Assembly: GCF_003330845.1 (NCBI RefSeq)
Contig: NZ_CP026121.1
Coordinates: 3,019,501-3,083,500, forward strand
DNA from: Streptomyces sp. Go-475
Lineage (GTDB): Bacteria > Actinomycetota > Actinomycetes > Streptomycetales > Streptomycetaceae
Direction: 5' to 3'
Length of the DNA stretch: 64,000 nucleotides
The notes under the pieces were generated by a model that saw only the letters and a program-made list of their open reading frames with translations, was not told the DNA's origin and searched no databases. Shown here piece after piece: positions 9,016 to 16,376 of this stretch (positions are counted from its first letter, which is position 1; every line of letters begins with the position of its first letter). The translations under genes were made by a program, and so were the position numbers.

Positions 9016-9858
9016 GTGCATACTTCTACCCCCGTGGCCCACTGGACCTGGGGGCGTGACGACGAAACGGCTGACGCCTTGGTCCGCTGTCTTCGGGACT
9101 TGATGGCCGCTTATCGCGTACTGGCCACTCACAGGCTCGCGATGGATGCGCCCGTTGTCCATGTCTCGCTTTCTCAGGCCCGTAAGGCGAAGAGCTTCCT
9201 TTGACTGACCGCAACGGCTCGTGGGGCGGGAGAGGGGGACACTGCGGAAGCTGCAATACAGCTGGTTGATCAGATGAGGGCGGATCTCCGCGCCGGCGAG
9301 GTCGGTTCCGTGGACGCGTACGTCCAGTGCTCCGGCGACATCGTGACGGGCGCCGGAGGAGAGTTGGTCCGACAGGAGAACCTGTTTCGGCTGGGGGCCT
9401 CTTCCTTCGCCGACTTCGTCACTGTCGACTTGGTGACGCACACCGACGTATGGCTGCCGTACGACCTCAAGGGGCGGCACCGGCAAGAGGTCTACACGGC
9501 AAACGGCCCTCGCTTGGCGGCGGTGCTGCGCGACCTGTCCGAGGTTCTCGGGTCAGAGACGGATCCAGACGACTCGACGTACTTCGCCAAGCCCACCGAA
9601 ACGCTCGGCTACCTGTGGGCCTCAGACGCAGAGAACGCGGCGAGCTTCGAGCCCCTGGACGTCGGCGACAATGCTTCGTACCATGCCGGGTTGGCCTGGC
9701 TGGAGCGCCTGCGGTCCGCGCACGACCGGGGGTTGTCTCCGTCGGCGGCTCTGGCCGTGGTGTCGGCGACGGCTGATACGAGCGCAGGCAGGGTGGCTCC
9801 GGCGTGCGAACCGCGCACCGTCGCTCTTGCTGTCCTGCGCGACCGATCGCGGGGCTGA
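9016..9858 (+). pseudogene. Decayed copy B of the unknown toxin-locus gene
   Basis: GTG 9016, close behind GAGGAGGG, opens VHTSTPVAHWTWGRDDETAD. The frame continues to an in-frame TGA at 9202-9204 and then carries on in the same frame (LTATARGAGEGDTAEAAIQL, MRADLRAGEVGSVDAY) to 9858. Compared with copy A it keeps the linker and a 40-codon block (RQEVYTANGPRLAAVLRDL onward) but lacks A's 57-codon block before GYLWASDAENAASF. The ancestral protein probably contained both blocks. The downstream part, with ATG at 9274, could still be translated as 194 residues, but no ribosome site is seen. Confidence 0.65.
9050..9857 (+). repeat. Direct repeat, copy B
   Basis: This is the partner of 6394-7164, in the same orientation about 2.7 kb downstream. 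The two copies flank the truncated immunity copy, the immunity-like hypothetical gene, the orphan toxin tail and the second immunity gene. Recombination between them would delete that whole block. Confidence 0.8.
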
Positions 9859-9905
9859 CAGCGGGACTACCCTTCGGCGCGGGACCAGTGTCATGCGAGG
9901 GCGGA

Positions 9906-10442
9906 ATGGATGCCGTAGGCCGTGATCTCAGTGGGGCGGATCTCTCCGGCGGTGATTGGTCGGAGTCGTGGTTCACGGGCGCCGATCTGCGGAACGTCAA
10001 TCTGGCGGGTGCGGAGTTGTATCGCTCGGATGCTCAGGGGGCCGACCTCAGTGGGGCCGATCTGACGGGTGCCTCCCTCGTGCGCGTGAACCTCGACGAC
10101 GCGATCCTGCGGCACGCGACGCTCGACCGTGCCGACCTGGTGAAGGCGTCGTTGTTCGGTGTCGATGCCTTTGGTGCCAGTTGTCGAGGCACCCGGTTCA
10201 TGGGGGCCTCGCTGCTGGAGGTCGATTTTCGATGCGCCGATCTGCGGGATTCCGTGTTCGATCAGAATTCGTTCAAGGTGATCATTGATCGGCGTACGCG
10301 ACTGAGCGGTGCCTCGGGGTCTGTTCTCGGACCCGTGGTTCTCGCGGAGGAGGGGGGATCGCGAGAACTGTCCGGTCCGGAGCTTCAGGAGTGGTTGCGT
10401 GAGCGCGGCGGGTGCGTTCAGGTCGTGACCGGGAGTCGTTGA
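9906..10442 (+). CDS. Pentapeptide-repeat protein
   Basis: This 178-residue protein is built from about 20 tandem A-[DN]-L-x-x repeats (DLSGADLSGGDW, ADLRNVNLAGAELY, ADLSGADLTGASL), giving a right-handed quadrilateral beta-helix. The end is a non-repeat tail with ELSGPELQEWLRERGG. Such proteins can mimic DNA (gyrase protection) or act as scaffolds; nothing here identifies the target. ATG 9906 follows GAGGG at a short but usable distance. It closes the toxin/immunity array and could be a further immunity or accessory factor. Its last 25 bp overlap the convergent MerR gene. Confidence 0.8.
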   Translation: MDAVGRDLSGADLSGGDWSESWFTGADLRNVNLAGAELYRSDAQGADLSGADLTGASLVRVNLDDAILRHATLDRADLVKASLFGVDAFGASCRGTRFMGASLLEVDFRCADLRDSVFDQNSFKVIIDRRTRLSGASGSVLGPVVLAEEGGSRELSGPELQEWLRERGGCVQVVTGSR

Positions 10443-10834
10443 CCTCGCGCTGCCGTGCCGTCGAAGGGTGGGTAGTGCTCGCCCACGCGCTCCGCCGCCT
10501 CGATGTATGCGGTGAGGGCGTCGCGGGACTGGGCGAGCCGTTGCATCTGGTCGTCCAGCCGGCGCAGGCGGGAGCGCATCGCGGTCAGTAGTTCCGGGCA
10601 GCCGGGCAGGGCCGGGGCCTCCCCGACCGCGCAGGGCAGTACGTACGCGATGTCCTCGGAGGACAGGCCCGCGCCCAGCAGGTGCCGGATCTGCTTCACC
10701 CGCAGCACGGCGCTGTCGTCGTACTCGCGGTAGCCGTTCGCGCCGCGGTCCGCCTCCAGCAGCCCCTGGGCCTCGTAGTAGCGCAGTTGGTGGGCGTTGA
10801 CGCCCGTCCGTCGGCTCAGTTCCCCGATCCGCAT
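10418..10834 (-). CDS. MerR family transcriptional regulator
   Basis: This 138-residue protein starts with the classic MerR winged helix (MRIGELSRRTGVNAHQLRYYEAQGLL, then Y-R-E-Y). A dimerising coiled coil follows (LRRLDDQMQRLAQSRDALTAYIEA). No cysteine-rich metal site is obvious, so it may sense a small organic molecule. The single cysteine pair (C68, C78) is not a standard metal-binding loop. It is divergent from the imine-reductase-like gene with 50 bp between starts, the usual layout for a regulator controlling the neighbour from a shared promoter. Confidence 0.85.
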   Translation of the reverse strand: MRIGELSRRTGVNAHQLRYYEAQGLLEADRGANGYREYDDSAVLRVKQIRHLLGAGLSSEDIAYVLPCAVGEAPALPGCPELLTAMRSRLRRLDDQMQRLAQSRDALTAYIEAAERVGEHYPPFDGTAARGQRLPVTT

Positions 10835-10846
10835 CGGAAACCCCCC

Positions 10847-10884
10847 TTGACCTTCACACCGGTCTCAACGTTGACGATGCTGTC
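10847..10884 (+). promoter_or_regulatory. Candidate MerR-controlled promoter with long spacer
   Basis: TTGACC at 10847-10852 is followed after 19 bp by TGACGAT. MerR regulators act on promoters with just such an overlong spacer. If transcription starts about 7 bp after this -10 region, it would begin at or next to ATG 10885, giving a leaderless message. This is inferred from spacing only; the internal symmetry is weak. Confidence 0.4.
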
Positions 10885-11775
10885 ATGGACAAGGACAGCA
10901 CATCTCCAACTCGCGTATCCGTCGTCGGACTTGGGCTGATGGGGCAGGCGCTCGCCGGGGCGTTCCTGCGGGCCGGGCACCCGACGACCGTGTGGAACCG
11001 TACGGCGTCCAAGGCCGAGCGGCTGGTGGCCGAGGGCGCGCGGCTCGCCCCCTCGGTCGGCGACGCGATCCAGGCGGGTGCTCTGACGGTCGTCTGCCTC
11101 ACCGACTACCAGGCCGTGCGCGAACTGCTCGGCGCGGACGGGGTCGACCTGGACGGCGCGATGCTGGTCAACCTGACCTCGGGCGACTCGGCCCAGGCCC
11201 GGGAGACCGCCCGCTGGGCGGAGCAGCGCGGCGCCCGTTACCTGGACGGCGCCATCATGGCCGTGCCGCCGGCGATCGGGACCGCCGAGGCGATGATCCT
11301 GCACAGCGGCGCCCGGGCGGACTTCGACGAGTACGAGTCCGTGCTCGGCGCGCTCGGCACCGTCACCCACCTCGGCGCGGACCACGGGCTCGCGTCCCTG
11401 TACGACGTCGCCGGTCTGGCCATGATGTGGAGCGTGCTCAACGCATGGCTCCAGGGCACGGCGCTGCTCAGGACGGCCGGTGTCGACGCCGGGACGTTCG
11501 CGCCGTTCGCCCGGCAGATCGCCGCCGGCGTGGCCGAGTGGCTCCCGGGGTACGCCGAGCAGATCGACAGCGGCTCGTTCCCGGCCGAGGTGTCGGCCCT
11601 GGAGACCGACGCGCGTGCCATGGCCCACCTGGTCGAGGAGAGCGAGGCGGTGGGTGTCAACGCCGAACTGCCCAAGCTGATCAAGGCGATGGCCGACCGT
11701 GCGATCGCCGCCGGGCACGGCAAGGAGCAGTATCCCGTGCTCATCGAGGAGTTCGGCAAGCCTGGCGGCAGCTGA
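10885..11775 (+). CDS. NAD(P)-dependent imine-reductase-like oxidoreductase
   Basis: This 296-residue protein has an N-terminal Rossmann fold (VVGLGLMGQALAGAFLRAGH, then V-W-N-R-T for NADPH) and a helical dimerisation half. The segments LVNLTSGDSAQARETARWAE, YLDGAIMAVPPAIGT and GLASLYDVAGLAMMW match streptomycete imine reductases and their beta-hydroxyacid-dehydrogenase relatives. These enzymes reduce cyclic imines with NADPH; the natural substrate is usually unknown. It is divergent from a MerR regulator that probably controls it. The IS481 element begins 84 bp after its stop. Confidence 0.85.
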   Translation: MDKDSTSPTRVSVVGLGLMGQALAGAFLRAGHPTTVWNRTASKAERLVAEGARLAPSVGDAIQAGALTVVCLTDYQAVRELLGADGVDLDGAMLVNLTSGDSAQARETARWAEQRGARYLDGAIMAVPPAIGTAEAMILHSGARADFDEYESVLGALGTVTHLGADHGLASLYDVAGLAMMWSVLNAWLQGTALLRTAGVDAGTFAPFARQIAAGVAEWLPGYAEQIDSGSFPAEVSALETDARAMAHLVEESEAVGVNAELPKLIKAMADRAIAAGHGKEQYPVLIEEFGKPGGS

Positions 11776-11852
11776 CCTGGTTCGGATCACCGGCCGCTGC
11801 CCCGCCCCCGGACAGCCAGGGGGCAGGGCAGCGCGCCTGGTGCCGGGCCGTG

Positions 11853-11858
11853 GCTAGC
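11853..11858. repeat. Left target-site duplication of the IS481 element
   Basis: GCTAGC here is repeated at 12911-12916, immediately outside the terminal inverted repeats. It fits the NCTAGN target preference and 6-bp duplication known for IS481. The TAG stop of the transposase lies in this copy. Confidence 0.85.
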
Positions 11859-12810
11859 TGTATTGACCCGCAGGGTTGTTGACGCGGGTGATCGGTGGCT
11901 GGCCGCCGAGTGCGGTGTGGCAGCGGTGGTGGTTGTAGGTGTGCAGGAAGTCTGTCAGGGCGGCGGTGCGTTCGGTGTTGCTGGTGTAGGGCCGCAGGTA
12001 GGCCCATTCGTCGAGCAGGGTGCGGTTGAAGCGTTCGACCTTGCCGTTGGTCTGGGGCCGGTAGATGCGGGTGAGTTTGCCGGTGGCGCCGATCTCGGCG
12101 AGGGCTTGTTTCCAGGCCAGGCCTTTGCGGTAGGCCCAGGCGTTGTCGGTGAGCACGCGCTCGATGCGGGTGATGCCGTGCGCGTGGAAGAACGCGGCCG
12201 CGCGGATGAGGAAGCCTGCGCAGGTGGCGACCTTCTCGTCGTGGTGGATCTCGCTGTAGGCGAGGCGGGTGTGGTCGTCGACGGCGGAGTGGATGTAGTC
12301 GAAGCCCATGCCTCCGCGGGTGGCCCGGCCGGCCTGGCGGCCGAGCATCCTGTGGCCGCCGCCGTCCGGGATCCGGCCGAGTTTCTTGACGTCGATGTGG
12401 ACCAGCTCGCCGGGGCGGGCGCGTTCGTAGCGGCGGATGACCTGTCCGGTGGGGCGGTCCATGAGCGCCAGCCGGTTCAGGCCGTGCCGAGCCAGGACGC
12501 GGTGCACAGTCGAGGCGGGCAGGCCGAGGATCGGGCCGAGGCGGGCGGGGCCGAGTTTGCGGTCCTGGCGCAGGCGGCAGACCCGGGCCTCCACCGCTGG
12601 CGCCGTGCGGTGGGGTGTGGTCTTCGGACGGCTGGGGCGGTCGTGCAGCCCCGGTTCGCCTTCCGCCCGCCAGCGGCGGATCCATTTGTGGGCCGTGACG
12701 CGCGAAATGCCCATTTCCGCAGCGACATGGGCGACCGGGCGGCCGGCGCGGACCCGTTCGACGAGCAGCCGCCTGCCGTGAACGGTCAGCCGGGCATTAC
12801 GGTGGGACAC
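11854..12810 (-). CDS. IS481-family DDE transposase
   Basis: This 318-residue protein has an N-terminal helix-turn-helix (GRPVAHVAAEMGISRVTAHKW) and an rve-type catalytic core. The likely acidic triad is D about 140 in HIDVKKLGRI, D about 221 in LTDNAWAY and E about 257 in GKVERFNRTL. GTG 12810 is the start because GGAGG lies five bases upstream; a longer reading adds 14 residues encoded within the 5' hairpin. The stop TAG falls in the duplicated target DNA two bases beyond the element end (CAA TAC A|GC TAG), so the element relies on its CTAG target to end translation. Confidence 0.92.
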   Translation of the reverse strand: MSHRNARLTVHGRRLLVERVRAGRPVAHVAAEMGISRVTAHKWIRRWRAEGEPGLHDRPSRPKTTPHRTAPAVEARVCRLRQDRKLGPARLGPILGLPASTVHRVLARHGLNRLALMDRPTGQVIRRYERARPGELVHIDVKKLGRIPDGGGHRMLGRQAGRATRGGMGFDYIHSAVDDHTRLAYSEIHHDEKVATCAGFLIRAAAFFHAHGITRIERVLTDNAWAYRKGLAWKQALAEIGATGKLTRIYRPQTNGKVERFNRTLLDEWAYLRPYTSNTERTAALTDFLHTYNHHRCHTALGGQPPITRVNNPAGQYS

Positions 12811-12910
12811 GAAGACCTCCGTGCGGTGCAGTCCTAGACAGCTCCACCACACCGGAGGTCTTCACCATGATCAAGCCCGGTCGGCGTTAACAACGCTCGT
12901 GATCAATACA
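11859..12910 (-). mobile_element. Complete IS481-family insertion sequence
   Basis: The element is 1,052 bp long. Its ends are imperfect inverted repeats: TGTATTGACC...GGTTGTTGACGC at the left and, read inward from the right, TGTATTGATC...CGTTGTTAACGC. It is flanked by 6-bp direct repeats GCTAGC and carries a single intact transposase gene on the reverse strand. Clean ends, a perfect duplication and an open transposase frame indicate a recent, probably still active insertion. It sits between the imine-reductase-like gene and the end of the isomerase gene, without breaking either. Confidence 0.9.
12811..12863 (-). promoter_or_regulatory. Hairpin sequestering the transposase ribosome site
   Basis: GAAGACCTCC at 12811-12820 and GGAGGTCTTC at 12854-12863 are perfect 10-bp inverted repeats, with a further GGTG/CACC match inside. 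In a reverse-strand transcript that enters from outside, the second arm contains the GGAGG ribosome site directly before GTG 12810. Such a message would fold and mask the site. This is the known way many insertion sequences avoid transposase synthesis from read-through transcripts. The upstream isomerase operon runs straight into the element in this direction. Confidence 0.65.
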
Positions 12911-12916
12911 GCTAGC
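12911..12916. repeat. Right target-site duplication of the IS481 element
   Basis: This is the partner of 11853-11858. CTA at 12912-12914 is the reverse-strand TAG stop codon of the isomerase gene, so the element inserted exactly at that stop codon and regenerated it. Confidence 0.85.
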
Positions 12917-13748
12917 GGGTGTGCTCGACGAACCGCGCCGCCGTCTCCGCCAGGACCTCCTGGCCGTCCCGGGCCCACAACCCGTCGTTGAACAGCTCGA
13001 CTTCGATCGCGCCGGTGTAGCCGGCGGCCTCCACGTGGGCCTGCCACTCGCGCATGTCGATCGCGCCGTCGCCGATCTGGCCGCGGCCGGTCAGCACGCC
13101 CTCCGGGAGGGGGGTCGTCCAGTCGGCGAGCTGGAAGGTGTGGATGCGGCCGCCCTCGCCCGCCCGGGCGATCTGCGCGGGAGCCGTGTCGTCCCACCAG
13201 ATGTGGTACGTGTCGACCGTGACGCCGACCTGGTGCGCCGGGAAGCGCTCCGCCAGGTCGAGGGCCTGGGCCAGCGTCGACACCACGCAGCGGTCCGCGG
13301 CGTACATGGGGTGCAGCGGCTCGATCGCGAGGCGGACGCCGTGCCGCTCCGCGTACGGGCCCAGCTCCGCCAGGGCGTCCGCGATGCGTTCCCGCGCCCC
13401 GTGCAGGTCCTTGGAGCCCGCCGGGAGGCCGCCCGAGACCAGGACCAGGGTGTCCGTGCCGAGCGTGGCCGCCTCGTCGATCGCGCGGCGGTTGTCGGCC
13501 AGGGCCTCGGCCCGCTCCCCCGGGTCGATCGCCGTGAAGAAGCCGCCCCGGCACAGCGTCGTCACCGTCAGCCCCGCGTCCCGGACCAGCTTCGCCGTGG
13601 CGTGAAGGCCGTACGACTGCACCGGCTCGCGCCACAGGCCGACGTTGCGGATGCCCAGCCGGCCGCAGCCGTCGACCAGTTCCGGCATCGACAGCTGCTT
13701 CACCGTCATCTGGTTGATGGAGAAGCGGTCCAGCCCGGTCGTGCTCAC
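12912..13748 (-). CDS. Sugar phosphate isomerase/epimerase (AP endonuclease 2-like TIM barrel)
   Basis: This 278-residue protein has the xylose-isomerase-like TIM barrel pattern: VRLAIEPLHP supplies a Glu metal ligand, VGVTVDTYHIWW an Asp/His pair and GAIEVELFND the C-terminal Glu. Such enzymes isomerise or epimerise ketoses or keto-acids using a divalent metal. It is the third gene of a tightly coupled operon: its GTG start overlaps the stop of the aldolase-like gene (GTGA). Its own stop codon is the insertion site of the IS481 element. The pathway is unknown but is probably sugar-acid or cyclitol catabolism. Confidence 0.85.
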   Translation of the reverse strand: MSTTGLDRFSINQMTVKQLSMPELVDGCGRLGIRNVGLWREPVQSYGLHATAKLVRDAGLTVTTLCRGGFFTAIDPGERAEALADNRRAIDEAATLGTDTLVLVSGGLPAGSKDLHGARERIADALAELGPYAERHGVRLAIEPLHPMYAADRCVVSTLAQALDLAERFPAHQVGVTVDTYHIWWDDTAPAQIARAGEGGRIHTFQLADWTTPLPEGVLTGRGQIGDGAIDMREWQAHVEAAGYTGAIEVELFNDGLWARDGQEVLAETAARFVEHTR

Positions 13749-14914
13749 TGGTTCACCCCGTACACGCTCAGCAGGGTCTTCATGCGCTCCTCCGCCAGCT
13801 TGGGGTCGGGGAACAGGCCGAGGCCGTCGGCGAGTTCGTAGGCCTTAGCGAAGTGCGGGAGGGAGCGGGCCGACTGCAGGCCGCCGACCATCGTGAAGTG
13901 GGACTGGTGGCCCGCGAGCCAGGCGAGGAAGACCACGCCCGTCTTGTAGAAGCGGGTGGGGGTCTGGAAGAGGTGGCGGGACAGCTCGACCGTGGGGTCC
14001 AGCAGTCCGCGGAAGCCCCTGACGTCGCCCGTGTCCAGGACCCGGACCGCCTCGGCCGCCAGCGGGCCCAGCGGGTCGAAGATGCCGAGCAGGGCGTGGC
14101 TGAAGCCCTGGTCGTCGCCGGCGATCAGCTCCGGGTAGTTGAAGTCGTCGCCGGTGTAGCAGCGCACGCCCTGCGGCAGCCGGCGGCGGATGTCGATCTC
14201 CCGCTGGGCGTCCAGCAGCGAGACCTTGATGCCGTCGACCTTGTCGGGGTGCGCGGCGATGACGTCCAGGAAGGTGCGGGTGGCGGCGTCCAGGTCCGTG
14301 GCACCCCAGTAGCCCTCCAGCGCCGGGTCGAACATCGGGCCCAGCCAGTGCAGGATCACCGGCTCGGACGCCTGGCGGAGCAGGTGCCCGTAGACCTCCA
14401 GGTAGTCCTCCGGCCCCTTGGCGACCGCGGCCAGCGCCCGCGAGGCCATCAGGATCGCCTGCGCGCCCGACTCCTCCACGAGGGCGAGCTGTTCCTCGTA
14501 CGCGGCCCGGATCTCCGCCAGGCTGTACGGGTGGCCGATCTCGGTCGCGGGCAGCTGGTCGGTGCCCACGCCGCAGGCGATCAGGCCGCCGACCGACTTC
14601 GCCTCGGCCGCCGAGCGGCGGATCAGTTCCGCCGCGCCCGCCCAGTCCAGGCCCATGCCGCGCTGGGCGGTGTCCATGGCCTCGGCGACGCCCAGCCCGT
14701 GCGACCACAGGTGGCGGCGGAAGGCGAGGGTGGCGTCCCAGTCGACGGCGGCGGGCGAGTCGGGGGACACGTCCGCGTACGGGTCGGCGACGACGTGCGC
14801 CGCCGAGAAGACCGTGCGGGAGGTGAAGGGGGTGCCGGGGGTCACGGCGAGGGGCTCGGTGCGGGGCTCGTACGTCCGCAGCGTCCCGCCGCTGTCCGGG
14901 AGTCGGATGGTCAC
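13745..14914 (-). CDS. Dihydrodipicolinate synthase-like protein (DUF993 type)
   Basis: This 389-residue protein has a DapA/NanA-like TIM barrel in an enlarged form. Features include VPA-like AAHVVADPYAD, GLIACGVGTDQL, VILHWLGPMF and a candidate Schiff-base lysine in VDGIKVSLLD. I associate this with the family once called DUF993, which occurs in Streptomyces sugar operons. Class I aldolase or lyase chemistry on a keto-acid is likely by fold. GTG 14914 overlaps the stop of the oxidoreductase gene, and its own stop overlaps the isomerase start, so the three are made together. The substrate is not deducible. Confidence 0.75.
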   Translation of the reverse strand: MTIRLPDSGGTLRTYEPRTEPLAVTPGTPFTSRTVFSAAHVVADPYADVSPDSPAAVDWDATLAFRRHLWSHGLGVAEAMDTAQRGMGLDWAGAAELIRRSAAEAKSVGGLIACGVGTDQLPATEIGHPYSLAEIRAAYEEQLALVEESGAQAILMASRALAAVAKGPEDYLEVYGHLLRQASEPVILHWLGPMFDPALEGYWGATDLDAATRTFLDVIAAHPDKVDGIKVSLLDAQREIDIRRRLPQGVRCYTGDDFNYPELIAGDDQGFSHALLGIFDPLGPLAAEAVRVLDTGDVRGFRGLLDPTVELSRHLFQTPTRFYKTGVVFLAWLAGHQSHFTMVGGLQSARSLPHFAKAYELADGLGLFPDPKLAEERMKTLLSVYGVNQ

Positions 14915-16062
14915 AGCGAGATCTCCGGAACGTCGAGGCGGCGGCCCTCGGCCGAGGACTTCAGGCCCAGCTCGGCGAGCTGGACACCGCGGGCACCGGC
15001 CAGCAGGTCCCAGTGGTAGGGCGCGTCGGCGTAGACGTGCTTGAGGAACAGCTCCCACTGGGCCTTGAAGCCGTTGTCGAAGTCCTGGTTGTCGGGGACC
15101 TCCTGCCACTGGTCGCGGAAGACCTCCGTGACGGGGATGTCCGGGTTCCAGACCGGCTTCGGGGTCGCCGACCTGTGCTGGACCCGGCAGTTCCTCAGGC
15201 CCGCGACCGCGGAGCCCTCGGTGCCGTCGACCTGGAACTCCACCAGCTCGTCGCGGTTGACGCGGACCGCCCAGGAGGAGTTGATCTGTGCGATGGCGCC
15301 GCCGTCGAGCTCGAAGATGCCGTACGCGGCGTCGTCGGCCGTCGCGTCGTAGGGCTTGCCGTTCTCGTCCCAGCGCTCCGGGATGTGGGTGGTGGCGATG
15401 GCCTGGACGGACTTCACGCGGCCGAACAGCTCGTGCAGCACGTACTCCCAGTGCGGGAACATGTCGACGACGATGCCGCCGCCGTCCTCGGCCCGGTAGT
15501 TCCAGGACGGGCGCTGGGCGGCCTGCCAGTCGCCCTCGAAGACCCAGTAGCCGAACTCGCCGCGCACCGACAGGATCCGGCCGAAGAAGCCGCCGTCGAT
15601 GAGGCGCTTCAGCTTCAGCAGGCCGGGGAGGAAGAGCTTGTCCTGGACGACGCCGTGCTTGATGCCGGCCTCGTCGGCCAGGCGGGCGAGGTCGAGGGCG
15701 CCCTCCAGGCCGGTGGCGGTCGGCTTCTCGGTGTAGATGTGCTTGCCGGCGGCGATGGCCTTCTTCAGCGCCTCCTCACGGGCGGAGGTGACCTGCGCGT
15801 CGAAGTAGATGTCCACCGTCTCGTCGGCGAGGACCGCGTCCAGGTCGGTCGAGACGTGCTCCAGCCCGTGCTGCTCCGCCAGCGCCCGGAGCGCGTGCTC
15901 GCGGCGGCCGACCAGGATCGGCTCGGGCCACAGCACGGTGCCGTCGCCGAGGTCGAGGCCGCCCTGCTCGCGCAGGGCCAGGATGGAGCGGACCAGGTGC
16001 TGGCGGTAGCCCATGCGCCCGGTGACGCCGTTCATGGCGATACGCACCGTCTTGCGTGTCAC
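14911..16062 (-). CDS. Gfo/Idh/MocA family oxidoreductase
   Basis: This 383-residue protein has an N-terminal NAD(P)-binding fold (VRIAMNGVTGRMGYRQHLVRS), the family hallmark HIYTEKPTA with the E-K-P dinucleotide/catalytic motif, and a C-terminal beta-sheet domain with DGGGIVVDMFPHWEY. Members oxidise sugars or inositols at one hydroxyl using NAD(P). It is the first gene of the three-gene operon and is divergent from the LacI regulator at 16377. A LacI-type operator sits about 95 bp upstream of its ATG. It likely performs the first step on the inducing sugar. Confidence 0.88.
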   Translation of the reverse strand: MTRKTVRIAMNGVTGRMGYRQHLVRSILALREQGGLDLGDGTVLWPEPILVGRREHALRALAEQHGLEHVSTDLDAVLADETVDIYFDAQVTSAREEALKKAIAAGKHIYTEKPTATGLEGALDLARLADEAGIKHGVVQDKLFLPGLLKLKRLIDGGFFGRILSVRGEFGYWVFEGDWQAAQRPSWNYRAEDGGGIVVDMFPHWEYVLHELFGRVKSVQAIATTHIPERWDENGKPYDATADDAAYGIFELDGGAIAQINSSWAVRVNRDELVEFQVDGTEGSAVAGLRNCRVQHRSATPKPVWNPDIPVTEVFRDQWQEVPDNQDFDNGFKAQWELFLKHVYADAPYHWDLLAGARGVQLAELGLKSSAEGRRLDVPEISL

Positions 16063-16156
16063 GTCGTTCCCTTCGTACGCGGTCGTCGCGCCGCGTACGC
16101 CCCACCCGTCACCGGGGGCGGGCCGGTGAGCCGCCCTGTGGACTGGTGAGCGTTAC

Positions 16157-16170
16157 AGCAAGCGCTTTCT
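16157..16170. promoter_or_regulatory. LacI-family operator
   Basis: AGCAAGCGCTTTCT is a near-perfect palindrome centred on AAGCGCTT, the signature of LacI/GalR operators. It lies between the Gfo/Idh/MocA operon and the divergent LacI gene, where the regulator would repress the operon until inducer binds. Confidence 0.7.
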
Positions 16171-16277
16171 ATATACGGAGAAGCTAGCCTCTGAACCGCG
16201 GTCCGGACAAGACCGTGACCAGGACGAGTTGTTCGAGGGGGCGAACAACAGGGGCTCGGGGGCTTAAGGTCTGCTCA

Positions 16278-16324
16278 AACCATGGCCATAGGTCCGTCGG
16301 AACCAGCGGAACCATGGTCATAGG
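16278..16324. repeat. Paired 15-bp direct repeats before the LacI gene
   Basis: AACCATGGCCATAGG (16278-16292) and AACCATGGTCATAGG (16310-16324) differ at one base and start 32 bp apart, about three helical turns. Each contains the palindrome CCATGG. They lie 53-99 bp before the LacI start codon, so they may bind a second regulator or form an autoregulatory site. Confidence 0.6.
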
Positions 16325-16376
16325 TATGGGTGTGTAGGAGGGCGGACGACGAGATGCGCGACCGGAGGACGACGAG

